Origin: Nocardia sp. NBC_01503
Lineage (GTDB): Bacteria; Actinomycetota; Actinomycetes; Mycobacteriales; Mycobacteriaceae
Direction of reading: 5' to 3'
Assembly (NCBI RefSeq): GCF_036327755.1
Contig: NZ_CP109596.1
Coordinates: 7,254,001 to 7,318,000 of the forward strand
DNA length: 64,000 bases
Shown here piece by piece: positions 57,614-64,000 of the stretch; the stretch's first letter is position 1; every line of letters starts with the position of its first letter. The notes under the pieces were generated by a model. It saw only the letters and a program-made list of their open reading frames with translations. It ran no database searches and was not told where the DNA came from. A program made the translations under genes and the position numbers.

Positions 57614-57713
57614 ACGCCGCATACCGCGCTGATCGAACCGGCCAGCGCGGTGCGGCGGAAAATCAACTGGCGGTGGCTATCCGCAACCAGCCGAAGGCAC
57701 GCACATGCCGAGG
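57614..57713 (+). repeat. Dispersed repeat, copy I (full length)
   Basis: ACGCCGCATACCG, hairpin CGCGCTG (57625-57631) and CAGCGCG (57643-57649), core CGGAAAATCAACTGGCGGTG and the end GGCACGCACATGCCGAGG. It follows the acetyltransferase stop by 85 nt and is 17 nt from the stop of the convergent DUF4189 pseudogene. Confidence 0.8.
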
Positions 57714-57730
57714 ACCGTGCTGGAACTAGG

Positions 57731-58185
57731 TCAAGGCTGGGTGCAGGCGTGTTCGCGATTGAACGAGCCGACGCTTCCGGTGCCGGTGGGGAGGTTGCGG
57801 GTGGCGTCTGCGTATGCCTCCCCCGGGGTCGCCCCCTTACCGAAGCCCACGATCGGGAACCCTGCGACGATCGCGAGCGGACTCGTCACGACTGCACCGC
57901 GGCCGTTCGCGAACGTCACCATCATCCGGCAGTCGATGATGCCTTGACCCTTGCATGCTCGGTCGGCGGCTCGAATGGCGTCGGCTTCTGTCGGGTGGTT
58001 GACCGAAAACGCATAGACGTTGCCCCACACGCTGAGGGAAACGGCGCCCCAGTGACCGGGTCGGCGGCGGCGGGCGGTGCCCCGAGAACGGCAGCGGCGC
58101 CCACCGAGAGCGCGGCGGCCGCATCGGGAGCGTCCGCAACTGCTTGCGGGCTCAGTCGGTCTGGTGGCGCCGAGAGACTGTCCAA
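57731..58185 (-). pseudogene. DUF4189 secreted protein with a frameshift
   Basis: The C-terminal frame reads AVSLSVWGNVYAFSVNHPTE, RACKGQGIIDCRMMVTFANG and ACTQP, the DUF4189 pattern with its Cys pairs. The hydrophobic leader AAALSVGAAAVLGAPPAAAD is in another frame. Reading GACCCGGTCAC as GACCCCGGTCAC near 58058 would join them as AAADPGHWGAVSLS. A single missing C in a C-run is the simplest explanation: either a real mutation or a base error. The true start is not clear. Confidence 0.65.
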
Positions 58186-58224
58186 TTCGCTGGTAACACA
58201 TGCCGTCGCAAGGGGCGTGGGCAG

Positions 58225-59595
58225 TCACGCTGAGACAGCGGCAGGTTCGGTTAATGAGCCGATCAGAGCGGTGTCATGGGTGGCGGAGCGGAAGCGGGGG
58301 TGGTCCAGGACGTCGTGCAGGAAATCGGTCGTAGTGGCTACGCCCGCGCCGTGAATTCTGGTCTCGGCCAATGCTCGTCGCATGCGGGCTATGGCGGTGG
58401 GGCGGTCCGGGGCCCAGACCACGACCTTCGCGAGGAGGGAATCGTAGTGCGGGGGGATGGCGTAGCCGGTGGTGATGTGGGTGTCGACGCGGACGAATTG
58501 GCCGCCGGGGAGAACACATTCGGTCAGGGTGCCCGGAGCCGGGGCGAACTCGCGTTCGGGGTCCTCGGCGTTGAGACGGCATTCGATGGCCACGCCATTG
58601 GGGCGGGTGCCCGCGTCGACGGTGAGCGGCAGGCCCGAGGCGATGCGCAATTGTTCGGCCACCAGGTCCACGCCGGTGACCATTTCGGTGACCGGATGTT
58701 CCACCTGGAGGCGGCAATTCACTTCCATGAAGTAGAACTCGCCGTCGGGGGCGAGGAGGAATTCGGCGGTGCCCGCGCCGACGTAGCCCGCGGCGGCCGC
58801 ACCGCGGACCGCTGCCTCGCCGATGCGCTCGGCCAGTTCATGGGACAGGCCGGGGGCGGGCGACTCCTCGACCAGCTTCTGATGGCGGCGTTGCAGGGAG
58901 CAGTCACGCAGGCCCAGATGTATGACATTGCCGTGGGTGTCGGCCAGGATCTGGGCCTCCACGTGCCGCGCGCCCTCGAGATAGCGCTCCAGGTACAGGC
59001 GGCCGTCACCGAAGACGGCGGTGGCGTTGGCGCGGGTCTGCTGCCAGGCGGCGGCGAAATCGCTGGGATCGCGCACCACGCGCATACCCCGGCCGCCACC
59101 ACCCGCTACGGCTTTGAGTATGACCGGATACCCGATGTCCCCGGCCAGGTTTCGCGCCTCGTCCGCGGTCTCCACCGCATCGCGGCTGCCGGGCAGCAGC
59201 GGCAGGCCCGCATCGGACATGAGCGCGCGGGCGGTGGATTTATCGCCCAGGCGCGCCAGGACTTCAGGCGGTGCCCCAACGAAGATGAACCCCTCCGCCT
59301 CGCAGACCTCGGCGAAATCCGGGTTCTCCGATAGGAATCCGTATCCGGGGTGAATGGCGTCCGCACCGGTGGCGCGGGCCGCCTCGATGATCGCGGGGAT
59401 GTACAGGTAGCTGCGCTTGGCGGGGCCGGGGCCGATCTGGATCGCCTCGTCAGCCAGTCGTACCACCGCGGAGTTCTTGTCGGCGGCGGAATATACCGCG
59501 ACGGTGGCGATTCCGAGTTCGGCGCAGGTGCGCTGGATGCGGACGGCGATCTCACCGCGATTGGCGATGAGCACCTTACGGATGGGAAGGGTCAC
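58225..59595 (-). CDS. accC: Biotin carboxylase subunit of acyl-CoA carboxylase
   Basis: A 456-residue ATP-grasp enzyme: KVLIANRGEIAVRIQRTCAE (N-terminus), ADAIHPGYGFLSENPDFAEV, the ATP loop VILKAVAGGGGRGMRVVRD and the catalytic EVNCRLQVEHPVTEMVTG (usual family residue is Thr where Cys is seen in NCR). It carboxylates biotin on the carrier encoded next to it. GTG start overlaps the carrier gene. It is a stand-alone subunit, unlike the long actinobacterial alpha chains that fuse BC and BCCP. Last gene of the operon. Confidence 0.96.
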   Translation of the reverse strand: MTLPIRKVLIANRGEIAVRIQRTCAELGIATVAVYSAADKNSAVVRLADEAIQIGPGPAKRSYLYIPAIIEAARATGADAIHPGYGFLSENPDFAEVCEAEGFIFVGAPPEVLARLGDKSTARALMSDAGLPLLPGSRDAVETADEARNLAGDIGYPVILKAVAGGGGRGMRVVRDPSDFAAAWQQTRANATAVFGDGRLYLERYLEGARHVEAQILADTHGNVIHLGLRDCSLQRRHQKLVEESPAPGLSHELAERIGEAAVRGAAAAGYVGAGTAEFLLAPDGEFYFMEVNCRLQVEHPVTEMVTGVDLVAEQLRIASGLPLTVDAGTRPNGVAIECRLNAEDPEREFAPAPGTLTECVLPGGQFVRVDTHITTGYAIPPHYDSLLAKVVVWAPDRPTAIARMRRALAETRIHGAGVATTTDFLHDVLDHPRFRSATHDTALIGSLTEPAAVSA

Positions 59596-60284
59596 CGCAG
59601 CACCTCGAACACGATGAGCGGCTGCCCGTGCTCCACGGCCTCACCATCGGCCACCAGGAATTCGGCGACCACGCCCTCCTTGCCGGCCTGAATGGGGATC
59701 ATGAGCTTCATGGCCTCGACAATGCCGACCTGCTGACCGGCGCGCACCGGATCACCTTCGGCGACGAAAGGAGCCGCGCCGGGCTCGGAGGAGCGGTAGA
59801 AGACGCCGACGGTCTCGGCGGTGAGGGTGAAAGTCGCTGCGGCAGGGCCGTTTCCAAAGGACGAGTCCCCATGCCCGCCACCCCTAGCACCCTGCCCGCC
59901 GCCAAGGACACTGCTCGCGCCCCCGAGGCCACTGGTCCCGGTGCCCGAGCCACCGTTCCCGATAGCGGAGCCGTCATTTCCATTGGCAGGGTAGCCATTC
60001 GGGCCTCCGACAGCACCATGAGAGGGCCCGGCAGTCAGCGCCACGCTCGAAATCAACTGCCCCACATCAGAAGTATCGCCGGAGTGACCCGCGCTCGTGT
60101 CGCTCGTTGTCTCTCCCGCCCAGCTGACGCGCAGCACGACAGGCCCATTGGCCACGGTGATGGAGGTCGGCGCCGCGCCGGTGCGCACGGTCAGCGCGTG
60201 CCGGGTGAGTACGGTCAGGCTGTGGTCGGCCTCGGCGGCGCTGACCGCGCGCCCGGCGGATTCGGTGGTACGGGGGTCGGTCAT
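59592..60284 (-). CDS. accB: Biotin carboxyl carrier protein with long Gly/Asn-rich linker
   Basis: A 230-residue carrier. The C-terminal 75 residues form the biotinyl domain with the attachment Lys in GIVEAMKLMIPIQAGKEG and the end HGQPLIVFEVLR. Residues 1-60 are a small N-terminal domain (TVLTRHALTVRTGAAPTSIT). Between them, residues about 80-150 are a Gly/Ser/Asn-rich low-complexity linker (NGGSGTGTSGLGGASS). The usual Pro/Ala linker of AccB is replaced. It overlaps the upstream carboxyltransferase and the downstream carboxylase by 4 nt each. Confidence 0.92.
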   Translation of the reverse strand: MTDPRTTESAGRAVSAAEADHSLTVLTRHALTVRTGAAPTSITVANGPVVLRVSWAGETTSDTSAGHSGDTSDVGQLISSVALTAGPSHGAVGGPNGYPANGNDGSAIGNGGSGTGTSGLGGASSVLGGGQGARGGGHGDSSFGNGPAAATFTLTAETVGVFYRSSEPGAAPFVAEGDPVRAGQQVGIVEAMKLMIPIQAGKEGVVAEFLVADGEAVEHGQPLIVFEVLR

Positions 60285-61963
60285 CGGTTCTCCTGAACAT
60301 CGTGTCGGGCAACGCCGAAGGCACGGAATCGGGCGTGCCGATGCGCCAGCAGGTCCGAAGTGGACCAGGCGCGCAATTCGTGCACGGTCTGTCGCAGCGC
60401 ACGGCGCAGCAGTGCGGTGGCGGCGGCGGGATCGGCGTCGGCTCCGCCCTCGGGTTCGGGCACCACCGCATCGGCGATGCCGAGTTCCAGGAGTGCGGTC
60501 GCGTCCACGCGCAGCGCCCGGGCCGCGCGCGGTGCGGCACTCGCGTCCTGCCACAGGATGGAGGCGCAGCCCTCGGCACTGATCACCGAGTAGACCGCGT
60601 TCTCGCAGACCAGTACCCGGTCCGCGAGCGCCAGGGCCAGCGCTCCGCCGCTGCCGCCTTCACCGGTGATGACCGCGACGACCGGGACTTCCAGTCCGGC
60701 AAGCAGTTTCACGGATTCGGCGATGGCCACCGCCTGCCCTTCCCGCTCGGCGGTGATGCCCGGGTAGGCCCCGGCGGTGTCGACGAGCGTGATGACCGGC
60801 AGGCCCAGCTTCTCCGCCAGCCGCAGCACCCGCATCGCCTTGCGGTATCCCGACGGTGTCGGCATCCCATAATTGCGCTGGTTCAGTTCGGCGGCGGTAT
60901 GGCCCTTCTGCGTACCGATCACCGCGACCGAAACACCGTCCAGCCGCGCCAGTCCCGCGACCATCGCCGGGCAGTCCGCGCCGATGCGGTCGCCATGCAC
61001 TTCGAGGAATTCCTCGAAGGCACCGGCCAGATGGTCGAGGGTGGTCGGGCGGCCCAACCTGCGGGCATTGCGCACCCGATCCCACGGATCGACGGCGGTC
61101 AGCGCCGCCGGATCGGTGATCACCGCCGCATTGTCGTTGGTGAACGGCCGAGCCGAGCGGGTGGTCATACCCACCAGGCGAATCAGCCGGTCGCGCAGCG
61201 CCGAGCGATGGCAGATCATATCCACGATGCCGTTGTCGAGCAGGAATTCCGCGGTCTGGAAGCCCGGTGGCAGGGTCTGCCCGATGGTCTGCGCGATGAC
61301 GCGCGGTCCCGCGAAGCCCAGGCGCGCACCGGGTTCCACCACGATCACATCGGTGGAGGTGGCGAAGGACGCCGCCACCCCGCCGTAGGTGGGATCGGTG
61401 ATGACCGAGACCGTGAGCACCCCGGCGTCGTCGAGGCGGCGCAGGGCCCGGCTGGTCTTGGCCATCTGCATGAGCGCGACTATGCCCTCCTGCATACGCG
61501 CCCCGCCCGAAGCGGTGACGATGAGCAGCGGACGGCGTTCGGCGAGCGCCGCTTCGGCGGCGGTGGTGATGGCCTCACCGACGGCACTGCCCAGGCTGCC
61601 GCCCAGGAAGCGGAAGTCCATGACGGCCAGCACCACCGGGGTTCCGCCCATGGTCCCGCGTACACAGTGCACGGCATCTGACATGCCGGTCTTGTCGCGG
61701 GCCGCCTCCAGGCGCTCCGGGTAGGGCTTCGAATCGGTGAAACCCAATGGGTCGGCAAGGGTTTCAGCGTATTCGATGGTCTGCGCCGAATCCGCGTCCA
61801 GCAGCAGATCGATCCGCTGCTGGGCGGTCAGCAAGCCATGGTGATCACATTCCGGGCAGACCCGGTCCGAACGCCCATAGCGTTTGACGTAGATCATCGC
61901 CGCGCAGCCGGGGCACACCATCCACGATGTCCGCGCGGCCGTTCCGGTTTCGAGAATGGTCAA
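60281..61963 (-). CDS. Fused carboxyltransferase (AccD + AccA) of acyl-CoA carboxylase
   Basis: A 560-residue protein. Residues 1-290 are AccD: a four-Cys zinc finger (Cys near 17, 20, 36 and 39, in VCPGC and RVCPEC), TASGGARMQEGIVALMQMAK and GFAGPRVIAQTIGQTLP. Residues 310-545 are AccA: RPTTLDHLAGAFEEFLEVHG, MPTPSGYRKAMRVLRLAEKL, LVDTAGAYPGITAEREGQAV and GEGGSGGALALALADRV. TTG start with GGAGG 4 nt upstream. In most actinobacteria ACC beta chains lack the zinc finger, so this fused, zinc-finger form is unusual. It makes malonyl-CoA, presumably for the adjacent PfaD-linked synthase. Confidence 0.93.
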   Translation of the reverse strand: MTILETGTAARTSWMVCPGCAAMIYVKRYGRSDRVCPECDHHGLLTAQQRIDLLLDADSAQTIEYAETLADPLGFTDSKPYPERLEAARDKTGMSDAVHCVRGTMGGTPVVLAVMDFRFLGGSLGSAVGEAITTAAEAALAERRPLLIVTASGGARMQEGIVALMQMAKTSRALRRLDDAGVLTVSVITDPTYGGVAASFATSTDVIVVEPGARLGFAGPRVIAQTIGQTLPPGFQTAEFLLDNGIVDMICHRSALRDRLIRLVGMTTRSARPFTNDNAAVITDPAALTAVDPWDRVRNARRLGRPTTLDHLAGAFEEFLEVHGDRIGADCPAMVAGLARLDGVSVAVIGTQKGHTAAELNQRNYGMPTPSGYRKAMRVLRLAEKLGLPVITLVDTAGAYPGITAEREGQAVAIAESVKLLAGLEVPVVAVITGEGGSGGALALALADRVLVCENAVYSVISAEGCASILWQDASAAPRAARALRVDATALLELGIADAVVPEPEGGADADPAAATALLRRALRQTVHELRAWSTSDLLAHRHARFRAFGVARHDVQENR

Positions 61964-63534
61964 GGTTCCTCCGTCGGACGGGGCACATACCGCGAGCATT
62001 CGGCGGGCAGTCGCACACCCGCCGTACGCAATTGCGCGACCCGGGTGAGGTAGGCCGCCCCGGTCATCAACTGGTCCGCGATATCGGCCACCCGCCGATT
62101 GCCGGGCGCGGCCAGGTGGCTGCCTGTCACCCAGCTGTTGAAGCCGCCCATGGCCGGGCCGCACCAGATCTGGTAGTCGGCCAGGCGATCGGCCTCACCG
62201 CGAATACTCCAGCCGGAGGACAGGCCCAGGTACCAGCGGAACACCAGCGCCATAACGGCTTTCGGGTTGCCTTCGGCCGAAACCAGCTGGGCCGGATCAC
62301 GTTCGGTGAAGTAGGTGACGCAGTCCTGCCAGATATCGGCGAGCGGACGGCGGAACAGCTTGTCCTCCAGATCCTTCCGGATCTCGGCGGGCAGGGCGTC
62401 GATACCGTCGTACGCCCGGTAGAGGTCGTACAGCCGCTGTGCGCGCGAGGCGAACATGGTGCCCCGGCGCAGTACCTGCACCTGCACACCGAGTTCGAAC
62501 ATATCCGAGGATGGGGCCATGGTGCAGTCGGCGAATTGCGCGGTGGCGAGCAGCTTCTTGGTCGCCTCGGATTGATTGGCCTCCACCGCGGACTGATTCA
62601 CCGAACCGGTCACGATATAGGCCGCACCCAGGGCGAAGGCGGCGGCCGCAGCGTCGGGGGTGCCGATTCCGCCCGCGGCACCGATGCGCACCGCCGCCGC
62701 ACCTGGAACGGTCCGTGCGATCCGATCCCGGGCGGCCACCAGTTCGGGTAGCAGCACCACCAGTGGTCGGCGGTCGGTGTGCCCACCCGAATCCGCTTCG
62801 GCCGTAATGTCATCGGCCATCGGAAGCTGTTCGGCGAGCCGGGCCTGCTCGGCGGTGATCGCGCCGGTCTCGACCAGCTGCCGCAGCAGTCGTTCGGGGG
62901 CCGGGCGCAGGAACAGCTCAGCCACCTCGACCCGAGATACCTTGGCGATCAGCCGATTCCAGACCTCGAGTACACCCTGCCGGTTCACGGCCAGCCCGGA
63001 GACGCGGTAGCGCACCACCTCCGGGGTGAGGTCCATGAAGGCCGACGCCTCCACACACCGCACCTCATGCCGCAAGCAGGCATCCACGATGGCACGCTCC
63101 AGTGCCAGCTCGGACGGGCTGTGAATCAGGTTGCAGGCGAACGGCTTTCCCGCCAGCTTCGCCGACAGCTGCGCCAGCGCGGCATCCACGGCGGCCGGGG
63201 GAACACCTGCCGCACCGTAGCTCGCCAGATATCCGGCCTCCGCCATGGCGACGACCAGATCCGGCGAGGCGATGCCATTGGCCATGGCACCCGCCGCATA
63301 GGCCGCGCGCACCCCGTGCGCCGTCCGGAAAGCTTTGTCGCCCAGCCGCTCCGGCGACAGCGGTGGCACCGCAGCCAGCACCTGACCGCGCGCTCCGGCG
63401 GCCCAGTCGTCGGTGGTGGCTGCCACCCGGCCGTTCTCATCCCGCAGAATCCAGCACGGGCGATCCAGCCGAAGCAGCAGACCGGTGATATCCGCGGCGG
63501 TCTGGGCCAGGCCCGGCGTGCCGAACGTGGTCAT
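61960..63534 (-). CDS. pfaD: PfaD-family FMN-dependent enoyl reductase
   Basis: A 524-residue 2-nitropropane-dioxygenase-type flavoprotein: GIASPDLVVAMAEAGYLASY, GKPFACNLIHSPSELALERA, RIGAAGGIGTPDAAAAAFAL (FMN phosphate loop) and GAAYIVTGSVNQSAVEANQS. The C-terminal extension (DIWQDCVTYFTERDPAQLVS, YQIWCGPAMGGFNSWVTGSH) is diagnostic of PfaD and related trans-acting enoyl reductases of PUFA synthases and some polyketide systems. It overlaps the FabA-like gene upstream and the carboxyltransferase gene downstream by 4 nt. Confidence 0.95.
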   Translation of the reverse strand: MTTFGTPGLAQTAADITGLLLRLDRPCWILRDENGRVAATTDDWAAGARGQVLAAVPPLSPERLGDKAFRTAHGVRAAYAAGAMANGIASPDLVVAMAEAGYLASYGAAGVPPAAVDAALAQLSAKLAGKPFACNLIHSPSELALERAIVDACLRHEVRCVEASAFMDLTPEVVRYRVSGLAVNRQGVLEVWNRLIAKVSRVEVAELFLRPAPERLLRQLVETGAITAEQARLAEQLPMADDITAEADSGGHTDRRPLVVLLPELVAARDRIARTVPGAAAVRIGAAGGIGTPDAAAAAFALGAAYIVTGSVNQSAVEANQSEATKKLLATAQFADCTMAPSSDMFELGVQVQVLRRGTMFASRAQRLYDLYRAYDGIDALPAEIRKDLEDKLFRRPLADIWQDCVTYFTERDPAQLVSAEGNPKAVMALVFRWYLGLSSGWSIRGEADRLADYQIWCGPAMGGFNSWVTGSHLAAPGNRRVADIADQLMTGAAYLTRVAQLRTAGVRLPAECSRYVPRPTEEP

Positions 63535-64000
63535 GACTGGGCCTTCCGATCAGCGAGTTGGACTGCCAGATCCACGAGTTCGTAGATGCGCAGTCCCGGC
63601 TTCCAGAGTGATCCGTCCACCACGACGGTCACCCCATGCGGTCCGCGCCGCACCGATTTGATGTGCGCCTCGAGCTCGACACTGCCGTCGGTGGGCAGGA
63701 ACTGTCCCCGATAGCGCCAACTGAAGGCGATATCGGCGGGAATCCGGAAGACCGGATCGGCCATGCTCTCGGCGAATCCGGCGTCCAGCATCCACTCCTG
63801 TACGGCGTGAATGACCGACTCCACACCCAGCGATCCCGGGATTACCGGGTCCAGGTGGAAGTGCCGGGCGAAGAACCAGTCGTCCGGATCGATGGCGCGC
63901 AGGGAGCGCAGATAACCGGCGCTGTAGTTGCCGCCTTGATCGACGACCTCGACGCTGTCGATCAGCGCCAGCTTGCCGCGCGAGCAGGCTGGAGCGCTCG
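63531..64000 (-). CDS. FabA-like hotdog dehydratase domain of a PUFA-type synthase, C-terminal part
   Basis: The frame is open to the window edge and reads GKLALIDSVEVVDQGGNYSA, GYLRSLRAIDPDDWFFARHF and HLDPVIPGSLGVESVIHAVQ, then PVFRIPADIAFSWRYRGQFL. DWFFxxHFxxDPVxPGSLGxE is the FabA/PfaC dehydratase motif with its catalytic His. At least 155 codons are visible; the rest lies beyond the right edge. Adjacency to PfaD and to an ACC supports a multi-subunit PUFA-synthase-like or iterative polyketide cluster. Confidence 0.88.
   Translation of the reverse strand, partial: SAPACSRGKLALIDSVEVVDQGGNYSAGYLRSLRAIDPDDWFFARHFHLDPVIPGSLGVESVIHAVQEWMLDAGFAESMADPVFRIPADIAFSWRYRGQFLPTDGSVELEAHIKSVRRGPHGVTVVVDGSLWKPGLRIYELVDLAVQLADRKAQS

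Noticed and set aside
50521..57713. Idea that the dispersed repeats are integron attC sites
   Set aside because: The required RYYYAAC and GTTRRRY ends are not found in the copies, genes occur on both strands, and no integrase is present. The resemblance is limited to the position at gene ends.
1..64000. tRNA, rRNA or other standard RNA genes
   Set aside because: No clover-leaf with CCA-type ends or rRNA-like segments was noticed on reading the intergenic regions; a dedicated search was not possible here.

Overview
The window is a high-GC actinobacterial chromosome segment, most likely Nocardia or a close mycolic-acid relative. Evidence: a 726-residue malate synthase G, a GAF-ANTAR RNA-binding regulator, F420/Ddn-type reductases, many type-2 (ExxH) di-iron and P450 enzymes, a DUF8020-like secreted protein, an Rv0805-like phosphodiesterase and frequent GTG/TTG starts with 4-nt ATGA/GTGA overlaps. 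This assignment comes from gene content, not from a database search. No tRNA, rRNA or CRISPR array was seen.

Layout. 1-8.7 kb: a CBS protein tail, a two-component system, and a secreted LVIVD/DUF305/SDR operon. 8.7-9.5 kb: a scar with remnants of an HD protein and an AraC regulator. 9.5-12.9 kb: a CheB-like, CheR-PAS and GAF-ANTAR signalling operon. 13.1-15.8 kb: an SDR, TetR and acyl-CoA dehydrogenase operon with a likely TetR operator. 16-18.2 kb: glcB with a strong terminator. 18.3-20.5 kb: a small regulator/membrane-protein/oxidoreductase operon with a clear palindromic operator.

20.5-32.7 kb is a lipid-tailoring gene cluster: four P450s, a FAD monooxygenase, a fatty acyl-AMP ligase, a stand-alone acyl carrier protein, two ferritin-like ExxH desaturase-type proteins, a cyclopropane-synthase-type methyltransferase and two hotdog thioesterases. 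It has no PKS or NRPS. A plausible scheme is: ligase loads a fatty acid on the carrier protein, di-iron enzymes and P450s oxidise it, the methyltransferase modifies it, and a thioesterase releases it. 32.8-38 kb holds a beta-propeller protein, a Ddn-like protein, an ABC-2 exporter, a secreted protein and a ferredoxin-type reductase. 38.1-45.9 kb is one nine-gene operon: acyl-CoA dehydrogenase, hotdog protein, hydrolase and a Ugp-like ABC importer with a metallophosphoesterase inserted between its solute-binding and permease genes.

45.9-58.2 kb is accessory DNA. It has an XRE remnant beside a SLOG-like gene, three small genes behind a possible switchable hairpin, and an IS3-type element that splits a FAD monooxygenase gene whose reading frame can be rebuilt across the insertion. 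From 50.5 to 57.7 kb there are single genes on both strands, separated by about eleven copies or fragments of a roughly 100-bp repeat always in the same orientation. The repeat carries a hairpin whose arms change in a compensatory way between copies. It resembles nothing I can name and is the strongest candidate for something undescribed. A 142-codon gene is duplicated within this zone.

58.2-64 kb returns to tightly overlapping minus-strand genes: a FabA-like dehydratase end, PfaD, a fused carboxyltransferase, a biotin carrier protein and a biotin carboxylase. This looks like the edge of a PUFA-synthase-like lipid or polyketide cluster with its own acyl-CoA carboxylase.
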